NCBI RefSeq assembly: GCF_000187895.1
Contig: NZ_DS990122.1
Coordinates: 1 to 64,000 of the forward strand
Source: Phocaeicola plebeius DSM 17135
GTDB lineage: Bacteria > Bacteroidota > Bacteroidia > Bacteroidales > Bacteroidaceae
Length of the DNA: 64,000 bases
Direction: 5' to 3'
Part shown: positions 25,325-34,235 of the stretch, piece by piece
Layout of the letters: each line of letters opens with the position of its first letter
How positions within the stretch are numbered: the stretch's first letter is position 1
Program-made: the position numbers and the translations under genes
Notes under the pieces: model-generated
The model's database searches: none
Seen by the model: the letters and a program-made list of their open reading frames with translations, nothing else
What the model was told of the DNA's origin: nothing

Positions 25325-25690
25325 TCAATCGTTTTTCAACAACACATTCTGAATCGCATCCTTCAGGTTTTTCTTAGGCAAGGCTCCCTGTGCCATCTGC
25401 GGAGTACCGTTCATCGGTACAAACAGCAGGGAAGGCACGCTGCGGATGCCAAACAAGGCTGCCAGTTCTTCTTCTTCGTCTACATTCACCTTATAGATGT
25501 CTACCTGTCCGGCATATTCATCGGCCAACTCATCCAATACCGGAGCCAACATCTTGCACGGACCACACCAGGTGGCATAGAAATCAATCAAGGCCGGACG
25601 CTCACCCAGAAATTTCCATTCGTTCGGATTTGCTTCATAGTTTGCTACTCTTGTCAAAAAATCTGCTTTGGTTAAATGTACTGCACTCAT
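25325..25690 (-). CDS. Thioredoxin
   Basis: A 121-residue thioredoxin fold protein with the catalytic motif FYATWCGPCKMLAPVLDEL (residues about 34-52) and the conserved cis-proline region VPSLLF (about 83). It has no signal peptide, so it is cytosolic. It reduces disulfides and supports peroxide defence. It lies 20 bp after the small membrane-protein gene, whose promoter faces the oxyR gene, so OxyR control is likely. Confidence 0.95.
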   Translation of the reverse strand: MSAVHLTKADFLTRVANYEANPNEWKFLGERPALIDFYATWCGPCKMLAPVLDELADEYAGQVDIYKVNVDEEEELAALFGIRSVPSLLFVPMNGTPQMAQGALPKKNLKDAIQNVLLKND

Positions 25691-25710
25691 ATTCTTCTGT
25701 TTTTAAATTT

Positions 25711-25956
25711 TTACTTACTTTCTTTTGTAGCCTGATAAGGTTTCACAAAATCCTTATACAACGCTTTGTTCCCGGACGAGGTGTCACATCCTCCTGCCGC
25801 ACAGCAGGACCAGTTCACCATAGCCATCAGCATCAACAACCCACCTAATACTATCATCAGGGAGTCTGAGGCATAGATACCATAAGCGGCAAACATAGCT
25901 CCCGAAAGGAGGCGTATCACCCGGAGAACATCCCAATTACGAAATAATCTTTTCAT
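25711..25956 (-). CDS. Small membrane protein, DUF2892/YgaP-type
   Basis: An 81-residue protein starting MKRLFRNWDVLRVIRL, with two hydrophobic helices (about residues 12-28 and 31-50) ending in a cysteine-rich WSCCAAGGCD. The arrangement matches the DUF2892 inner-membrane module also found at the C-terminus of rhodanese YgaP. The function is unknown; the CC-x4-C cluster suggests thiol or metal chemistry. The start at 25956 is set by the promoter (-7 box 25987-25994), which excludes the longer frame starting at 25989. It is co-transcribed with the thioredoxin gene. Confidence 0.75.
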   Translation of the reverse strand: MKRLFRNWDVLRVIRLLSGAMFAAYGIYASDSLMIVLGGLLMLMAMVNWSCCAAGGCDTSSGNKALYKDFVKPYQATKESK

Positions 25957-25986
25957 TGTCAACACCTTTTTTGTTTGTTTCTGATG

Positions 25987-26017
25987 CAAATGTAGAGGGA
26001 AATACGCAGGAACACAA
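25987..26017 (-). promoter_or_regulatory. Promoter of the DUF2892/thioredoxin operon
   Basis: Minus strand TTG (26015-26017), a 20-bp spacer, TACATTTG (25987-25994): a full match to the Bacteroidetes promoter. Confidence 0.7.
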
Positions 26018-26018
26018 C

Positions 26019-26050
26019 AGATTTTATTTATCTTTGTATTGATAAAATCT
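26019..26050. promoter_or_regulatory. Putative OxyR operator between oxyR and the thioredoxin operon
   Basis: The inverted repeat AGATTTTAT (26019-26027) and ATAAAATCT (26042-26050), 14 bp apart, covers the oxyR -7 box TATCTTTG (26029-26036). It abuts the -33 box of the minus-strand promoter. That placement suits autorepression of oxyR and activation of the thioredoxin operon. Confidence 0.55.
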
Positions 26051-26058
26051 ATTGAACC

Positions 26059-27003
26059 ATGACGTTACAACAGATGGAATATATCGTGGCACTGGACAAG
26101 TACCGCCACTTTGTACTTGCAGCCGAGGCGTGTGGAGTAACACAACCTACCCTCAGTGCGATGATTCAAAAGCTGGAAGAAGAACTTGATGTCAAGATAT
26201 TCAACCGCGACCGGAAAAATATCACCCCTACCCGCATCGGTGAAAAAATCATCCGTCAGGCACAGATTGTACTGAATGAAACCCAATGCATAAAGGAGGT
26301 AGTAGCCGACGAAACGGACAGCATGAACGGTAACCTGCGTATCGGTATTCTGCCCACCATTGCTCCCTACCTCGTACCCGACTTTATCCATCATTTCCGG
26401 AAAACCTACCCGCACGTAAGCCTGTTCATTGATGAGAAAGAAAACAAATCATTGCTACAGGAACTGCACTATGGCAACCTGGACATTATCCTGACCACCA
26501 CGCCAGAAGACTTGAACGGCCTGTTAGAGATTCCGGTCTATACCGAGAAGTTCGTGGCCTACTTTTCTGAAGCATGCGACCAGGCCAAAAGCTGTATCGC
26601 CAACGGCACCCTCCCTCCTGAACAAATGTGGATACTGAAAGAAGGTCATTGTGTACCCAACGGCGGAATGAATTTCTGCAAGAACAAGGACATCGGCAAT
26701 CACATCTACGAGGCCGGAAGCATCGAGACTCTCATAAAAATCGTGGACCGAAACGGTGGATATACCATCATCCCCGAACTTCATATTGCGTCACTAACCG
26801 AGAAACAGAAAGCCCATGTCCTGCCTCTTCAGGCAAACCCTCCGGCACAACGCCACGTATCTATTCTTATCAAAGAAGACTTTATCCGCGAAAGAATGGT
26901 CAATGCGGTTATAGATACTCTTAAATCTATCATTCCCGCTTCTATGTTAGAAAAACGGCTGTCTTCACATTCCGTCAAGCTAAGACATACCCAAAAACAA
27001 TAA
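26059..27003 (+). CDS. oxyR: Peroxide-responsive LysR-family regulator OxyR
   Basis: A 314-residue LysR-type regulator. The N-terminal helix-turn-helix is in residues about 3-62 (RHFVLAAEACGVTQPTLSAM, then IQKLEEELDVKIFNR). The substrate-like domain follows from about 90. The redox pair is present as EGHCVPNGGMNFCKN (about residues 202-216), Cys-X8-Cys, the same spacing as the two redox cysteines of E. coli OxyR. That separates it from ordinary LysR proteins. It senses hydrogen peroxide and activates defence genes; the divergent thioredoxin operon is a natural target. Confidence 0.93.
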   Translation: MTLQQMEYIVALDKYRHFVLAAEACGVTQPTLSAMIQKLEEELDVKIFNRDRKNITPTRIGEKIIRQAQIVLNETQCIKEVVADETDSMNGNLRIGILPTIAPYLVPDFIHHFRKTYPHVSLFIDEKENKSLLQELHYGNLDIILTTTPEDLNGLLEIPVYTEKFVAYFSEACDQAKSCIANGTLPPEQMWILKEGHCVPNGGMNFCKNKDIGNHIYEAGSIETLIKIVDRNGGYTIIPELHIASLTEKQKAHVLPLQANPPAQRHVSILIKEDFIRERMVNAVIDTLKSIIPASMLEKRLSSHSVKLRHTQKQ

Positions 27004-27015
27004 ATCCATAAGCAA

Positions 27016-27051
27016 AACTGCAGACCCGAATTTCTTCAGAAGTCTGCAGTC
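27016..27051 (+). terminator. Terminator-like hairpin after oxyR
   Basis: The stem CTGCAGAC/GTCTGCAG is followed by CCCATTTATAAAA, a weak T-run. It may also act for the opposite strand gene ending at 27078. Confidence 0.5.
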
Positions 27052-27077
27052 CCATTTATAAAAAACCAAGAAAAGTG

Positions 27078-28385
27078 TTATTTATAGAACTCTCTCATAA
27101 AAAAGATACCCACCGGATAACAAGTCTGGTTCACCAGTTTTTTCACTAGTACCGGACTAGTTCCGCTGCAGTCATACACCAATAAATAGTTTTTATCCGG
27201 CGTTTCCATCTCGCTGTATGCATTCGAAACAGCTACATACACATATTGGGTGGAAGGATCAGCTACTACATTACAGTTCAAATGCGGAGCATCAGGTGCA
27301 TCTTTAGACGCATCTATAAACACCTCACTTTTCCAGGTTTTCAACGAAAGCCGCCGCACCGTGGTACTCCCTGCTGCATAATACAAATAATCGCCAGCCA
27401 ACGAAACACCTGAATTATTAAAAAACTCCGCGGAAATATCCTCTGAAATCTTTTTTTCCTTCACAATCTTCCATTCATCCAGGTTCACAAACAGCAAATA
27501 ACTGTTCTTTTCACCTCCTCTGCCACAAGTAGCCAGCATAATTTCACGTTCTCCTGTCTGGCAAATCCCGCTAATGAACTGCCCTTTCAAATCGGGCAAT
27601 ACACGGCTAACCTTGTTCATTCCTTTTGATAATTCAATCAAGCGGGTAGATTCCCAAAATCCACCTCCAGCACAATACAAACAGTCGCCTACCCGTATAA
27701 CTCCAGTAGTACTCGCCACATTTTCAATGGTATTTCCCTGATTTCCGAAATGATAAGCACCTTCCACGATATTTACTTCTCCAGTAGTGCTGTCAAAGCG
27801 AAACAAAGCCTGCCCTTCAGAAAAGAAAATATTTTGCTCATCAAGCACCGCTACGTTATCAAAAGGCGTATGCATAGGCATCCATTCTTCCGGATCAAGG
27901 CATCCCGGCGGACGCTTGAACTTCAAATCATCCATTCTGAATACCTTTTCACGCTTCAGTGTCACCGCATCTGCAATCACCAGAATACCGTCGGCCTCCT
28001 CTCCCTTGGGAGCATAAATGCCATTGCTAATAATATACAACTTCCCATTGTACATCCACAAGCCCTGTGCTTCGTTTCCAAAAGCCGTACCGTTCACGCC
28101 TCGATATACATGTTCTTCTACTGTACCATCAGGAGCCAGATAAGTGAGTGAACTGTTTTCCAGCCTTCGTGCTCCCTGGTTTAATATCATCACTCCTTCC
28201 GGACGAGCATAACCATCCAGGTATGTCACTTCCCCAGAGTTATCCGAACCGGAAGGATTTTCTTCCGTTCCGCCAGAAGGTGTTTCTGCAGGTGGTTGTT
28301 CCAGTTTATTTTCTTTCGAACAGGCTGTCAGCAAAACAACCCCCAACAATGCAATACACATTGCACGCAACAGATTCTTTCTCAT
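27078..28385 (-). CDS. Surface lipoprotein, BtuG-like/DUF5074 beta-propeller, paralog 3
   Basis: A 435-residue lipoprotein with a signal ending at lipobox LLTAC (Cys about residue 22), then an acidic Gly/Ser-rich linker. The propeller part begins RPEGVMILNQGARRLENSSL and continues with FGNEAQGLWMYNGKLYIISNG. These match the opening of BtuG (FVLNEGNMGSN, LGDVGNDLQVYGNRLYAVVN) and of the neighbouring 28406-29881 product. It is the last gene of the riboswitch-controlled operon. A role in binding or passing corrinoids at the cell surface is inferred. No catalytic motif is seen. Confidence 0.75.
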   Translation of the reverse strand: MRKNLLRAMCIALLGVVLLTACSKENKLEQPPAETPSGGTEENPSGSDNSGEVTYLDGYARPEGVMILNQGARRLENSSLTYLAPDGTVEEHVYRGVNGTAFGNEAQGLWMYNGKLYIISNGIYAPKGEEADGILVIADAVTLKREKVFRMDDLKFKRPPGCLDPEEWMPMHTPFDNVAVLDEQNIFFSEGQALFRFDSTTGEVNIVEGAYHFGNQGNTIENVASTTGVIRVGDCLYCAGGGFWESTRLIELSKGMNKVSRVLPDLKGQFISGICQTGEREIMLATCGRGGEKNSYLLFVNLDEWKIVKEKKISEDISAEFFNNSGVSLAGDYLYYAAGSTTVRRLSLKTWKSEVFIDASKDAPDAPHLNCNVVADPSTQYVYVAVSNAYSEMETPDKNYLLVYDCSGTSPVLVKKLVNQTCYPVGIFFMREFYK

Positions 28386-28405
28386 TGTTTCATTCCTTTT
28401 AAAGA

Positions 28406-29881
28406 TTAATTATTAGGTGCAAAGAAGAAGCCAGCCGGGAAATGAGTATAGTTCTCATATTTAGCCACCGGAGTATCCGTACTCGCTGAAAAATCAAAAG
28501 ACCAGATCTGATTCTCTGTAAACTGCGCATAACCTTTAATGGTATTGATATACACATATCCAGTAACCGGATGTACCGCCATTCCATTGTACATCAAACC
28601 CGCGTGACTATCCATGGCATTAAGGTCACAAAGCTGTTCCTCGGCTTCCAGTCCTGAAGACGGAGCCAACTCTTCATTGGTATCAAACTTCATCCGATAA
28701 ACCGTAGTATTATCCGCATAATACAATTCATTCCCTTTTGCGGCAAAAGCCACACCCGAAGAACCCACAGACGGCTTTATACTAATTTGACGTTGAATTG
28801 TTTTCCCTGTAGAAATATTAAAACGACTGACAGAAGATTTACCAGCCCCAAATCCCATTACCCAGAATTCGTCGTTATCTGCCGCCCTGATTCCCAGCGT
28901 TTCATTAATCTGAAGCTTAAGCGTATAAGGGAACTTTATCTTGCGTGCCTCATCTTTCTCAGGAGAGATTTCAAGAATTCCACCTATTAAACCAGGCTTA
29001 TACGTATACACTTTTCCATTCATCACCACAAACTGACTCTTAGGAGCTTTTTCCGTTCCTGCCACAAACTTCATTTCCTTTGTCTGAAGATTCAAACGAT
29101 AAATCCCTTTGTTATCACGGACATACACATGCGCCTCATCCAATACGGCTATATGCGTAGGCCAGTCAATACTAGGTAAATCATTCTTACTCAAAGCCAT
29201 TTCCTTTTTCAATGTCTTGGCATTCATCACAATCAGCATACCGTCATTCTCAAACTTTGTACCGACCGGATTTTCATCTCCATTCTGAGTGATGACATAA
29301 ATCTTGCCATTGCAAAAAGCCATATCTTGTGCAACGTTTCCAAGTTCCGTGCCATTCACTTTCTTATACGCGTCCCCTATCACATAGCCTTCGGGAGTAA
29401 TGTAAGTAAGCGAGCCATTTTCAGTAGTCATGTTACCTTCGTTCAAGACAAAGACACCTTTAGAATCAGTAAATGAGTTCAAACAATAAAAATCGATTTC
29501 TTTCCGTACTTCTTTCCCATCTTCACCTACAGCTTTCAAGGTGATTCTGGCTTTTTGCACAGCTTCTGCACCTGCTTTCACCTCCACATTTCCAGCAGTT
29601 TCATCCACCTTAGCTGTCCATCCCTCAGGGGCATCTACTGCCTCAACCGACTTGACATGTTCCGCTGTATACTCCAACCGGAAAACAGAATCCGGAAGAA
29701 GCATCACCGGACTCACACTATCCAGTTCCGTTTTCAATTCAAAAGAAATCGATACAGGGGGAGCCGCAGGTTCCTCACCTGTAAAGTTATTTTCTTTACT
29801 ACAACCACTGGCCAGCCATGTCATGGTAAGCAACACTACGGGCAAGGCATTCTTCACGCTAAAAAAGTCCTTTAGTTTCAT
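28406..29881 (-). CDS. Surface lipoprotein, BtuG-like/DUF5074 beta-propeller with N-terminal Ig-like extension, paralog 2
   Basis: A 491-residue lipoprotein, lipobox LASGC (Cys about residue 27). Residues about 40-135 form a beta-rich Ig-like or Bacuni-type domain (PVMLLPDSVFRLEYTAEHV, then APEGWTAKV and KARITLKAVG). From about residue 140 a propeller starts with KGVFVLNEGNMTTENGSLTY and LGNVAQDMAFCNGKIYVIT, homologous to BtuG. It is 20 bp from the next gene in the same operon. The Ig-like front may act as a spacer from the membrane. A B12-related role rests on operon and homology; ligand binding is untested. Confidence 0.78.
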   Translation of the reverse strand: MKLKDFFSVKNALPVVLLTMTWLASGCSKENNFTGEEPAAPPVSISFELKTELDSVSPVMLLPDSVFRLEYTAEHVKSVEAVDAPEGWTAKVDETAGNVEVKAGAEAVQKARITLKAVGEDGKEVRKEIDFYCLNSFTDSKGVFVLNEGNMTTENGSLTYITPEGYVIGDAYKKVNGTELGNVAQDMAFCNGKIYVITQNGDENPVGTKFENDGMLIVMNAKTLKKEMALSKNDLPSIDWPTHIAVLDEAHVYVRDNKGIYRLNLQTKEMKFVAGTEKAPKSQFVVMNGKVYTYKPGLIGGILEISPEKDEARKIKFPYTLKLQINETLGIRAADNDEFWVMGFGAGKSSVSRFNISTGKTIQRQISIKPSVGSSGVAFAAKGNELYYADNTTVYRMKFDTNEELAPSSGLEAEEQLCDLNAMDSHAGLMYNGMAVHPVTGYVYINTIKGYAQFTENQIWSFDFSASTDTPVAKYENYTHFPAGFFFAPNN

Positions 29882-29908
29882 GTTATTTTAGATTTTAATA
29901 AATATAGA

Positions 29909-30955
29909 TTAGAGTTTTCGGTTCTCAAGTAAATGCAAGTCTTCTACCCCCATAAGTTCCGTGGAACACTCTCCAAGCCAGCCGTTCACCTGGTTTACTC
30001 CTGTATAGATTTTCACAAAATCCACTCCTGGAAGATGTACTGCCGCCCCATTCACATCGACCGCCCAATCAATGTCAATGGCTGCTCCTTCAGAATCATT
30101 CAGGGCATTATCGGCATAACCGTATGCAAAACTGAAAAGCACAAAATAAGGAGCCGCTTCCGTGCCACGATTGATGGCATTTTGTGGCAGACGTGTTCCT
30201 TTAAACGTCAGTTTATCTGATTGAATCCATTGCGGGAAGTACGGCTGACGGTGGTACTCATTTTTAGGAATATACCCTTCACCTCCTTTATTGTCTGTCC
30301 AGCGAATGTATTTTTCATCTTCTTCCGGTGTAGACGGTTCAGACTGAGGCTTATAATAAGTAATCTCATAATCAGCATAACAGTTCACATCGTTTCCTGC
30401 ACACTCAGCCTCAACATACCAAGGTTCCCTGTAACCTTTTTGCTGTGCACTACCCTGAATCTCATACCACTCATCAGCATCTGGCTTTCCATTGCCATTC
30501 TTGTCGTAAGCCACTAAAATGATACCCGGTTCATAACTTCCTCCCTTTGTTGCTCCACTGACTGCCGCCGAGGAGTTACCATTGAAAGCATTGCCCAGCA
30601 CTCGGAAATCCCTGCTGCCAGGCTTATTTTCAATAGTATGGTCGAAACCTACCACCACGTATCCTCCAAAACCACCGAGTGAAATCAATCCTCGCTTATT
30701 GTTTCCGATAAGCTGGAGCACTTTCTCATTCATTACTTCCTGCGTATCACCCTCTTCAAATTCCGGCAAAACATTGACAAACTGCCCGGGACAAGGCACA
30801 AATTCCAATACTTTCGTAATGTAAGGAGTAGCCAGAACTTCCGGCCCTTTACTTGCAGGCTCATCTATATCGTTGCTACACGATGACACTACCCCTCCAC
30901 ACAACAATACCGTTCCCAGAAAACGGCCTGCTTCATTCATTGTTCTTTTTTTCAT
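29909..30955 (-). CDS. Uncharacterised surface lipoprotein with an EF-hand-like calcium loop
   Basis: A 348-residue lipoprotein with signal MKKRTMNEAGRFLGTVLL and lipobox VSSC. I do not recognise its family with certainty; it looks like secreted cell-surface proteins seen next to BtuB/BtuG in Bacteroides. The motif DKNGNGKPDADEW (about residue 157) fits a 12-residue EF-hand Ca2+ loop (D1, N3, N5, D9, E12). A beta-rich body follows, with GGEGYIPKNEYHRQPYFP and GAAIDIDWAVDVNGAAVHLPG. I used the ATG at 30955; 30940 is also possible. It sits between btuG and two BtuG-like genes in the riboswitch operon. Confidence 0.7.
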   Translation of the reverse strand: MKKRTMNEAGRFLGTVLLCGGVVSSCSNDIDEPASKGPEVLATPYITKVLEFVPCPGQFVNVLPEFEEGDTQEVMNEKVLQLIGNNKRGLISLGGFGGYVVVGFDHTIENKPGSRDFRVLGNAFNGNSSAAVSGATKGGSYEPGIILVAYDKNGNGKPDADEWYEIQGSAQQKGYREPWYVEAECAGNDVNCYADYEITYYKPQSEPSTPEEDEKYIRWTDNKGGEGYIPKNEYHRQPYFPQWIQSDKLTFKGTRLPQNAINRGTEAAPYFVLFSFAYGYADNALNDSEGAAIDIDWAVDVNGAAVHLPGVDFVKIYTGVNQVNGWLGECSTELMGVEDLHLLENRKL

Positions 30956-30998
30956 ACATTCCAATATTAGTATAGTCACAAGTTTATTTCAAGGTACC

Positions 30999-32150
30999 TC
31001 AATAAAAATCAACAGAGGTAAAGGCGAAATGGGCCGGAATATCACCGGCACGCACCTTCCATTGCATTCTACCTTCTGCAGAGAAACAATAGAGATAGCC
31101 GGGAGTCACATAGTCAGTGGCATCCGACACAAAAATTTCTTTGGTTTCAGAATTCACTCCCAGACCGTAAGGTATCTTTATCTCCTTTTCCGTTCCGTCC
31201 GTAATGAAACTGTGTGGCAGGATTTCTTTCTTCCGGGTATCATAGAGCGTATACCGGACTTCATTTTTCCCTGACACATAACTCCACTCCACACTTATCA
31301 GATACAAATAGTCACCATCCATGCACATTTCACTGGCAGCCACGCCCAAGTGTCCGACTACCTTCTGCGTCTCCGGATTGACCACAAACACATCCGATCC
31401 CGTACCGTAATAATCTCCTCGGGAACTGACATAAATAAGTCCATCGGGAGCCAATTCCATACGGTGCAGATTAATGGCCACATCAATAGTATTCACTACC
31501 TCAAATGTTCCCAGGTCTACGACCGATACCGTACGGTCATAATCAGGGAAACGATATCCGCCCGAATTGGCCACATACAGCAAACCATCCCTTATTACCA
31601 TCTCTTCCGGCTGATAGCCCACCACTACTTCCCTCGTTATCTCCAAGGTATTCACATCAAACTCCACAATCTTACCCGGACGCGCATCGGGGTCAATCTG
31701 TACAGGACCGGCATACGAGCTAACATACGCTTTGTCGCCAGAAAACGCGATATACCGGCAATTCGTGATGTTCACACTACCGATATGCTGTGCCGTACGC
31801 ACATCCATTACCTCTACGTAATGCGAACAATTGACTACTGCATACAGCCTGTTTCCATACACTTGTAAATCGTTTCCCACATCACCCAGTTCCTTCACTA
31901 CCTCCGGATTTCGCTCCGGATAAATGTTACGAGTATAGAATCCGCTTCTGAAATCCAGAAAATCGATGCTGCATTTGTTACTGCCCATATTTCCCTCGTT
32001 CAGCACAAACATGCCTTTTATCTCATGCGGGCTACCCGGACGAGTGACGACCTCACTTTCCGAACGGAGCACGGGAAGATCTTCCCTACAAGCAGAAAAG
32101 GAAAAAAGAAGACAAACCACCAGCAAGGGCTTTTGAATGATTCTTTTCAT
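30999..32150 (-). CDS. btuG: Surface cobalamin-binding lipoprotein BtuG (YncE-like seven-bladed propeller)
   Basis: A 383-residue lipoprotein with signal MKRIIQKPLLVVCLLFSFSA and lipobox Cys about residue 21. The mature protein is a beta-propeller: FVLNEGNMGSNKCSIDFLDF (about 47), VKELGDVGNDLQVYGNRLYA (about 80) and regular YxxSxxxGxVxxxD blade repeats such as IYVSSRGDYYGTGSDVFVV. BtuG2 of B. thetaiotaomicron, with this fold and partner gene, binds cobalamin very tightly and caps BtuB. The gene directly follows btuB (stop to start 5 bp), which supports the assignment. The start at 32150 gives the lipoprotein signal; a longer frame would run into btuB. Confidence 0.88.
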   Translation of the reverse strand: MKRIIQKPLLVVCLLFSFSACREDLPVLRSESEVVTRPGSPHEIKGMFVLNEGNMGSNKCSIDFLDFRSGFYTRNIYPERNPEVVKELGDVGNDLQVYGNRLYAVVNCSHYVEVMDVRTAQHIGSVNITNCRYIAFSGDKAYVSSYAGPVQIDPDARPGKIVEFDVNTLEITREVVVGYQPEEMVIRDGLLYVANSGGYRFPDYDRTVSVVDLGTFEVVNTIDVAINLHRMELAPDGLIYVSSRGDYYGTGSDVFVVNPETQKVVGHLGVAASEMCMDGDYLYLISVEWSYVSGKNEVRYTLYDTRKKEILPHSFITDGTEKEIKIPYGLGVNSETKEIFVSDATDYVTPGYLYCFSAEGRMQWKVRAGDIPAHFAFTSVDFY

Positions 32151-32155
32151 AAGTT

Positions 32156-34165
32156 TTAAAAGGTATATTGAACTATGCATTTAAAATTAATTCCCGGCAT
32201 GGGATAACAAGCCACGACCTCATATTGCTGATTGAACAGGTTATTCACTTCCAGGGTCGCCTTCAGTTCTCCAGGCCCCCAGTTCAGCCGATGAGACAGG
32301 GAGAAATCACTCGTGTACCACGGCTGCTGGTAGTTGACCGGAATGTTAGCCTGCGAAGTATATCGCTCACCGGTATAAATAAAGCTATAGTTAGCCTCCC
32401 ATTTCTTCCAGTTAAGATTCATCACGGCCGAACCGCTATGCCACGGTATATACGGAATCTGACCACCATAAAATTCAGCCGACGGATCTGTAAAATCTTG
32501 CGCTTTCTGGTAAGTGTAATTCACCCGTGCCGTCAGCAACGTGTATTTTCCATATTGCCACACACTCTGCACGGCTGCATCCACTCCTCGAATTTCTACC
32601 TGACCGAGATTAACCATTGTCCACCTGAAAAAATTGGAAGTAGGTGTGGCTACAATTTTATTCTCTACCTCATTATAATATGCATCAACCTGTAGTTCCA
32701 GATGCCTTAACCAACAATCAGAAAAAGTTTTGCCATAAGTCAGTCCCACGTTGAACTGGTTTGTAAACTCCGGTTCCAACTCCACATTTCCAATGAAAGT
32801 ATAATACAGATCATTCAGTGTTGGCATACGGAAAATCCGCTTGTAGAACGCCCGAAAATTCAAGTCCGTCTCGTCCCATGGCTTATAAGCACAGATCAAA
32901 GCCGGAGTCCATTCATCCCTACCCGGTGCTGCCTGTCCAGCCCCCTTGACGCGTTCTTGAACAAATGTACCCAACACACTTCCCTGCAACTTAAGGCCAC
33001 CGATTTCAAGTGACGTAGCCACAGCTACCATCTCCGTATGCCGGCGGGGATAAGCAAAATCCGTCAAATCTGCATTCAACAGATTAAACTGATAATCTAT
33101 CGAAAGACTTACATCCCAAAAAGGAGTCACAGCCCAGCGATTAGCCAGAGAAGCATACACTTCCTGCTGATAATAATGATTATTGGTGTACATGAGTGAC
33201 TCATCTTTGTTCGGATCGGCCAGATAATGCAGATAATCATAGGCATATTTCACATTTGCCATCAGGCTATACCAGTCTGTCACATCCTTCTTGAAAGCCC
33301 CTTGAGTAAAGAAATTCGTATCCCACTGCCGGTCTTCATGTGAGAACTTATTGCGGACAATTGCCCCCGGATAGCCTCTCTCCGAATGATACAAGTAAGA
33401 CTTTGCCCGCCAGTAGCCACGTGGTATCTTTCCGTAAAGTCCTCCCTCTAGCCGAAGCGCGTTCACATCGCCGTTCTGTCGGACCGCAGTCGTGTCATAT
33501 CCATCTTGCTTACGATAAGAGAACTTGTATTTACCCGTGGTATACATATATTCTGCGCTCAGTGAAGCATTCACCTTCTCCGTCAGTTTCCGTTCCCACA
33601 GCAAGGAAGGATTCACCACCCCAAACGAACCCGTCTTAAAAGTAGCCTTGACATGCTGATTCTCCTTTTCCGAAAAAACAGGTACTCTGGACTGCAAATA
33701 AATGGAACCTGCCGACCCAAAATCTTTAGCCGGCTGAAAAATGGCACTCTTCTGCCCATTATATAAGGTGACCGACTCCATGTTGTCGAGAGAAAAACGT
33801 CCCAAATCGACCGTACCATTCTGTGCGTTGCCCAGCTCCACTCCGTCATAAAACACCCCTACATGGTTTGTGCCCATACTCCGGATGTTGACAGTCTTTA
33901 GTCCGCCTACACCGCCATAATCCTTTATCTGTAACCCCGAGAAATACCTCAGGGCATCTGCCACACTATGAGAAGACAATCTGCCGAGTTGCTCTCCCGC
34001 CAGTTGCTGCACAGGTATTACCTCCTTGGGCAAAGAACGTACCGTCACCACCACCTCGTCCAGGTGCTGCAAGCTGTCGAGCCTGCTCTGCGAATGTATG
34101 GCCACAGTATTCCCTAGCCAAAGAATACCCCCCAGTGTGACAGACAAAAACTTCTGTCCACACAT
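32156..34165 (-). CDS. btuB: TonB-dependent vitamin B12 receptor BtuB
   Basis: A 669-residue TonB-dependent transporter. Signal peptide ends near HSQ, followed by a TonB-box-like LDEVVVTV, a plug domain (about residues 40-165, LSSHSVADALRYFSGLQIKD, IRSMGTNHVGVFYDGVELGN) and a 22-strand-type barrel ending FKCIVQYTF with the C-terminal Phe. It has the carboxy-terminal TonB-receptor signature NNLFNQQYEVVACYPMPG. B12 specificity is supported by the cobalamin riboswitch in its leader and the following btuG. First gene of a five-gene operon. No inner-membrane BtuCDF genes are in the window. Confidence 0.94.
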   Translation of the reverse strand: MCGQKFLSVTLGGILWLGNTVAIHSQSRLDSLQHLDEVVVTVRSLPKEVIPVQQLAGEQLGRLSSHSVADALRYFSGLQIKDYGGVGGLKTVNIRSMGTNHVGVFYDGVELGNAQNGTVDLGRFSLDNMESVTLYNGQKSAIFQPAKDFGSAGSIYLQSRVPVFSEKENQHVKATFKTGSFGVVNPSLLWERKLTEKVNASLSAEYMYTTGKYKFSYRKQDGYDTTAVRQNGDVNALRLEGGLYGKIPRGYWRAKSYLYHSERGYPGAIVRNKFSHEDRQWDTNFFTQGAFKKDVTDWYSLMANVKYAYDYLHYLADPNKDESLMYTNNHYYQQEVYASLANRWAVTPFWDVSLSIDYQFNLLNADLTDFAYPRRHTEMVAVATSLEIGGLKLQGSVLGTFVQERVKGAGQAAPGRDEWTPALICAYKPWDETDLNFRAFYKRIFRMPTLNDLYYTFIGNVELEPEFTNQFNVGLTYGKTFSDCWLRHLELQVDAYYNEVENKIVATPTSNFFRWTMVNLGQVEIRGVDAAVQSVWQYGKYTLLTARVNYTYQKAQDFTDPSAEFYGGQIPYIPWHSGSAVMNLNWKKWEANYSFIYTGERYTSQANIPVNYQQPWYTSDFSLSHRLNWGPGELKATLEVNNLFNQQYEVVACYPMPGINFKCIVQYTF

Positions 34166-34235
34166 AATTTTTTCCGTAGTAATTGAATTAAAATCGTTTC
34201 AACCGCCTAATCCCACGAGCACGGTTTACATGTAT

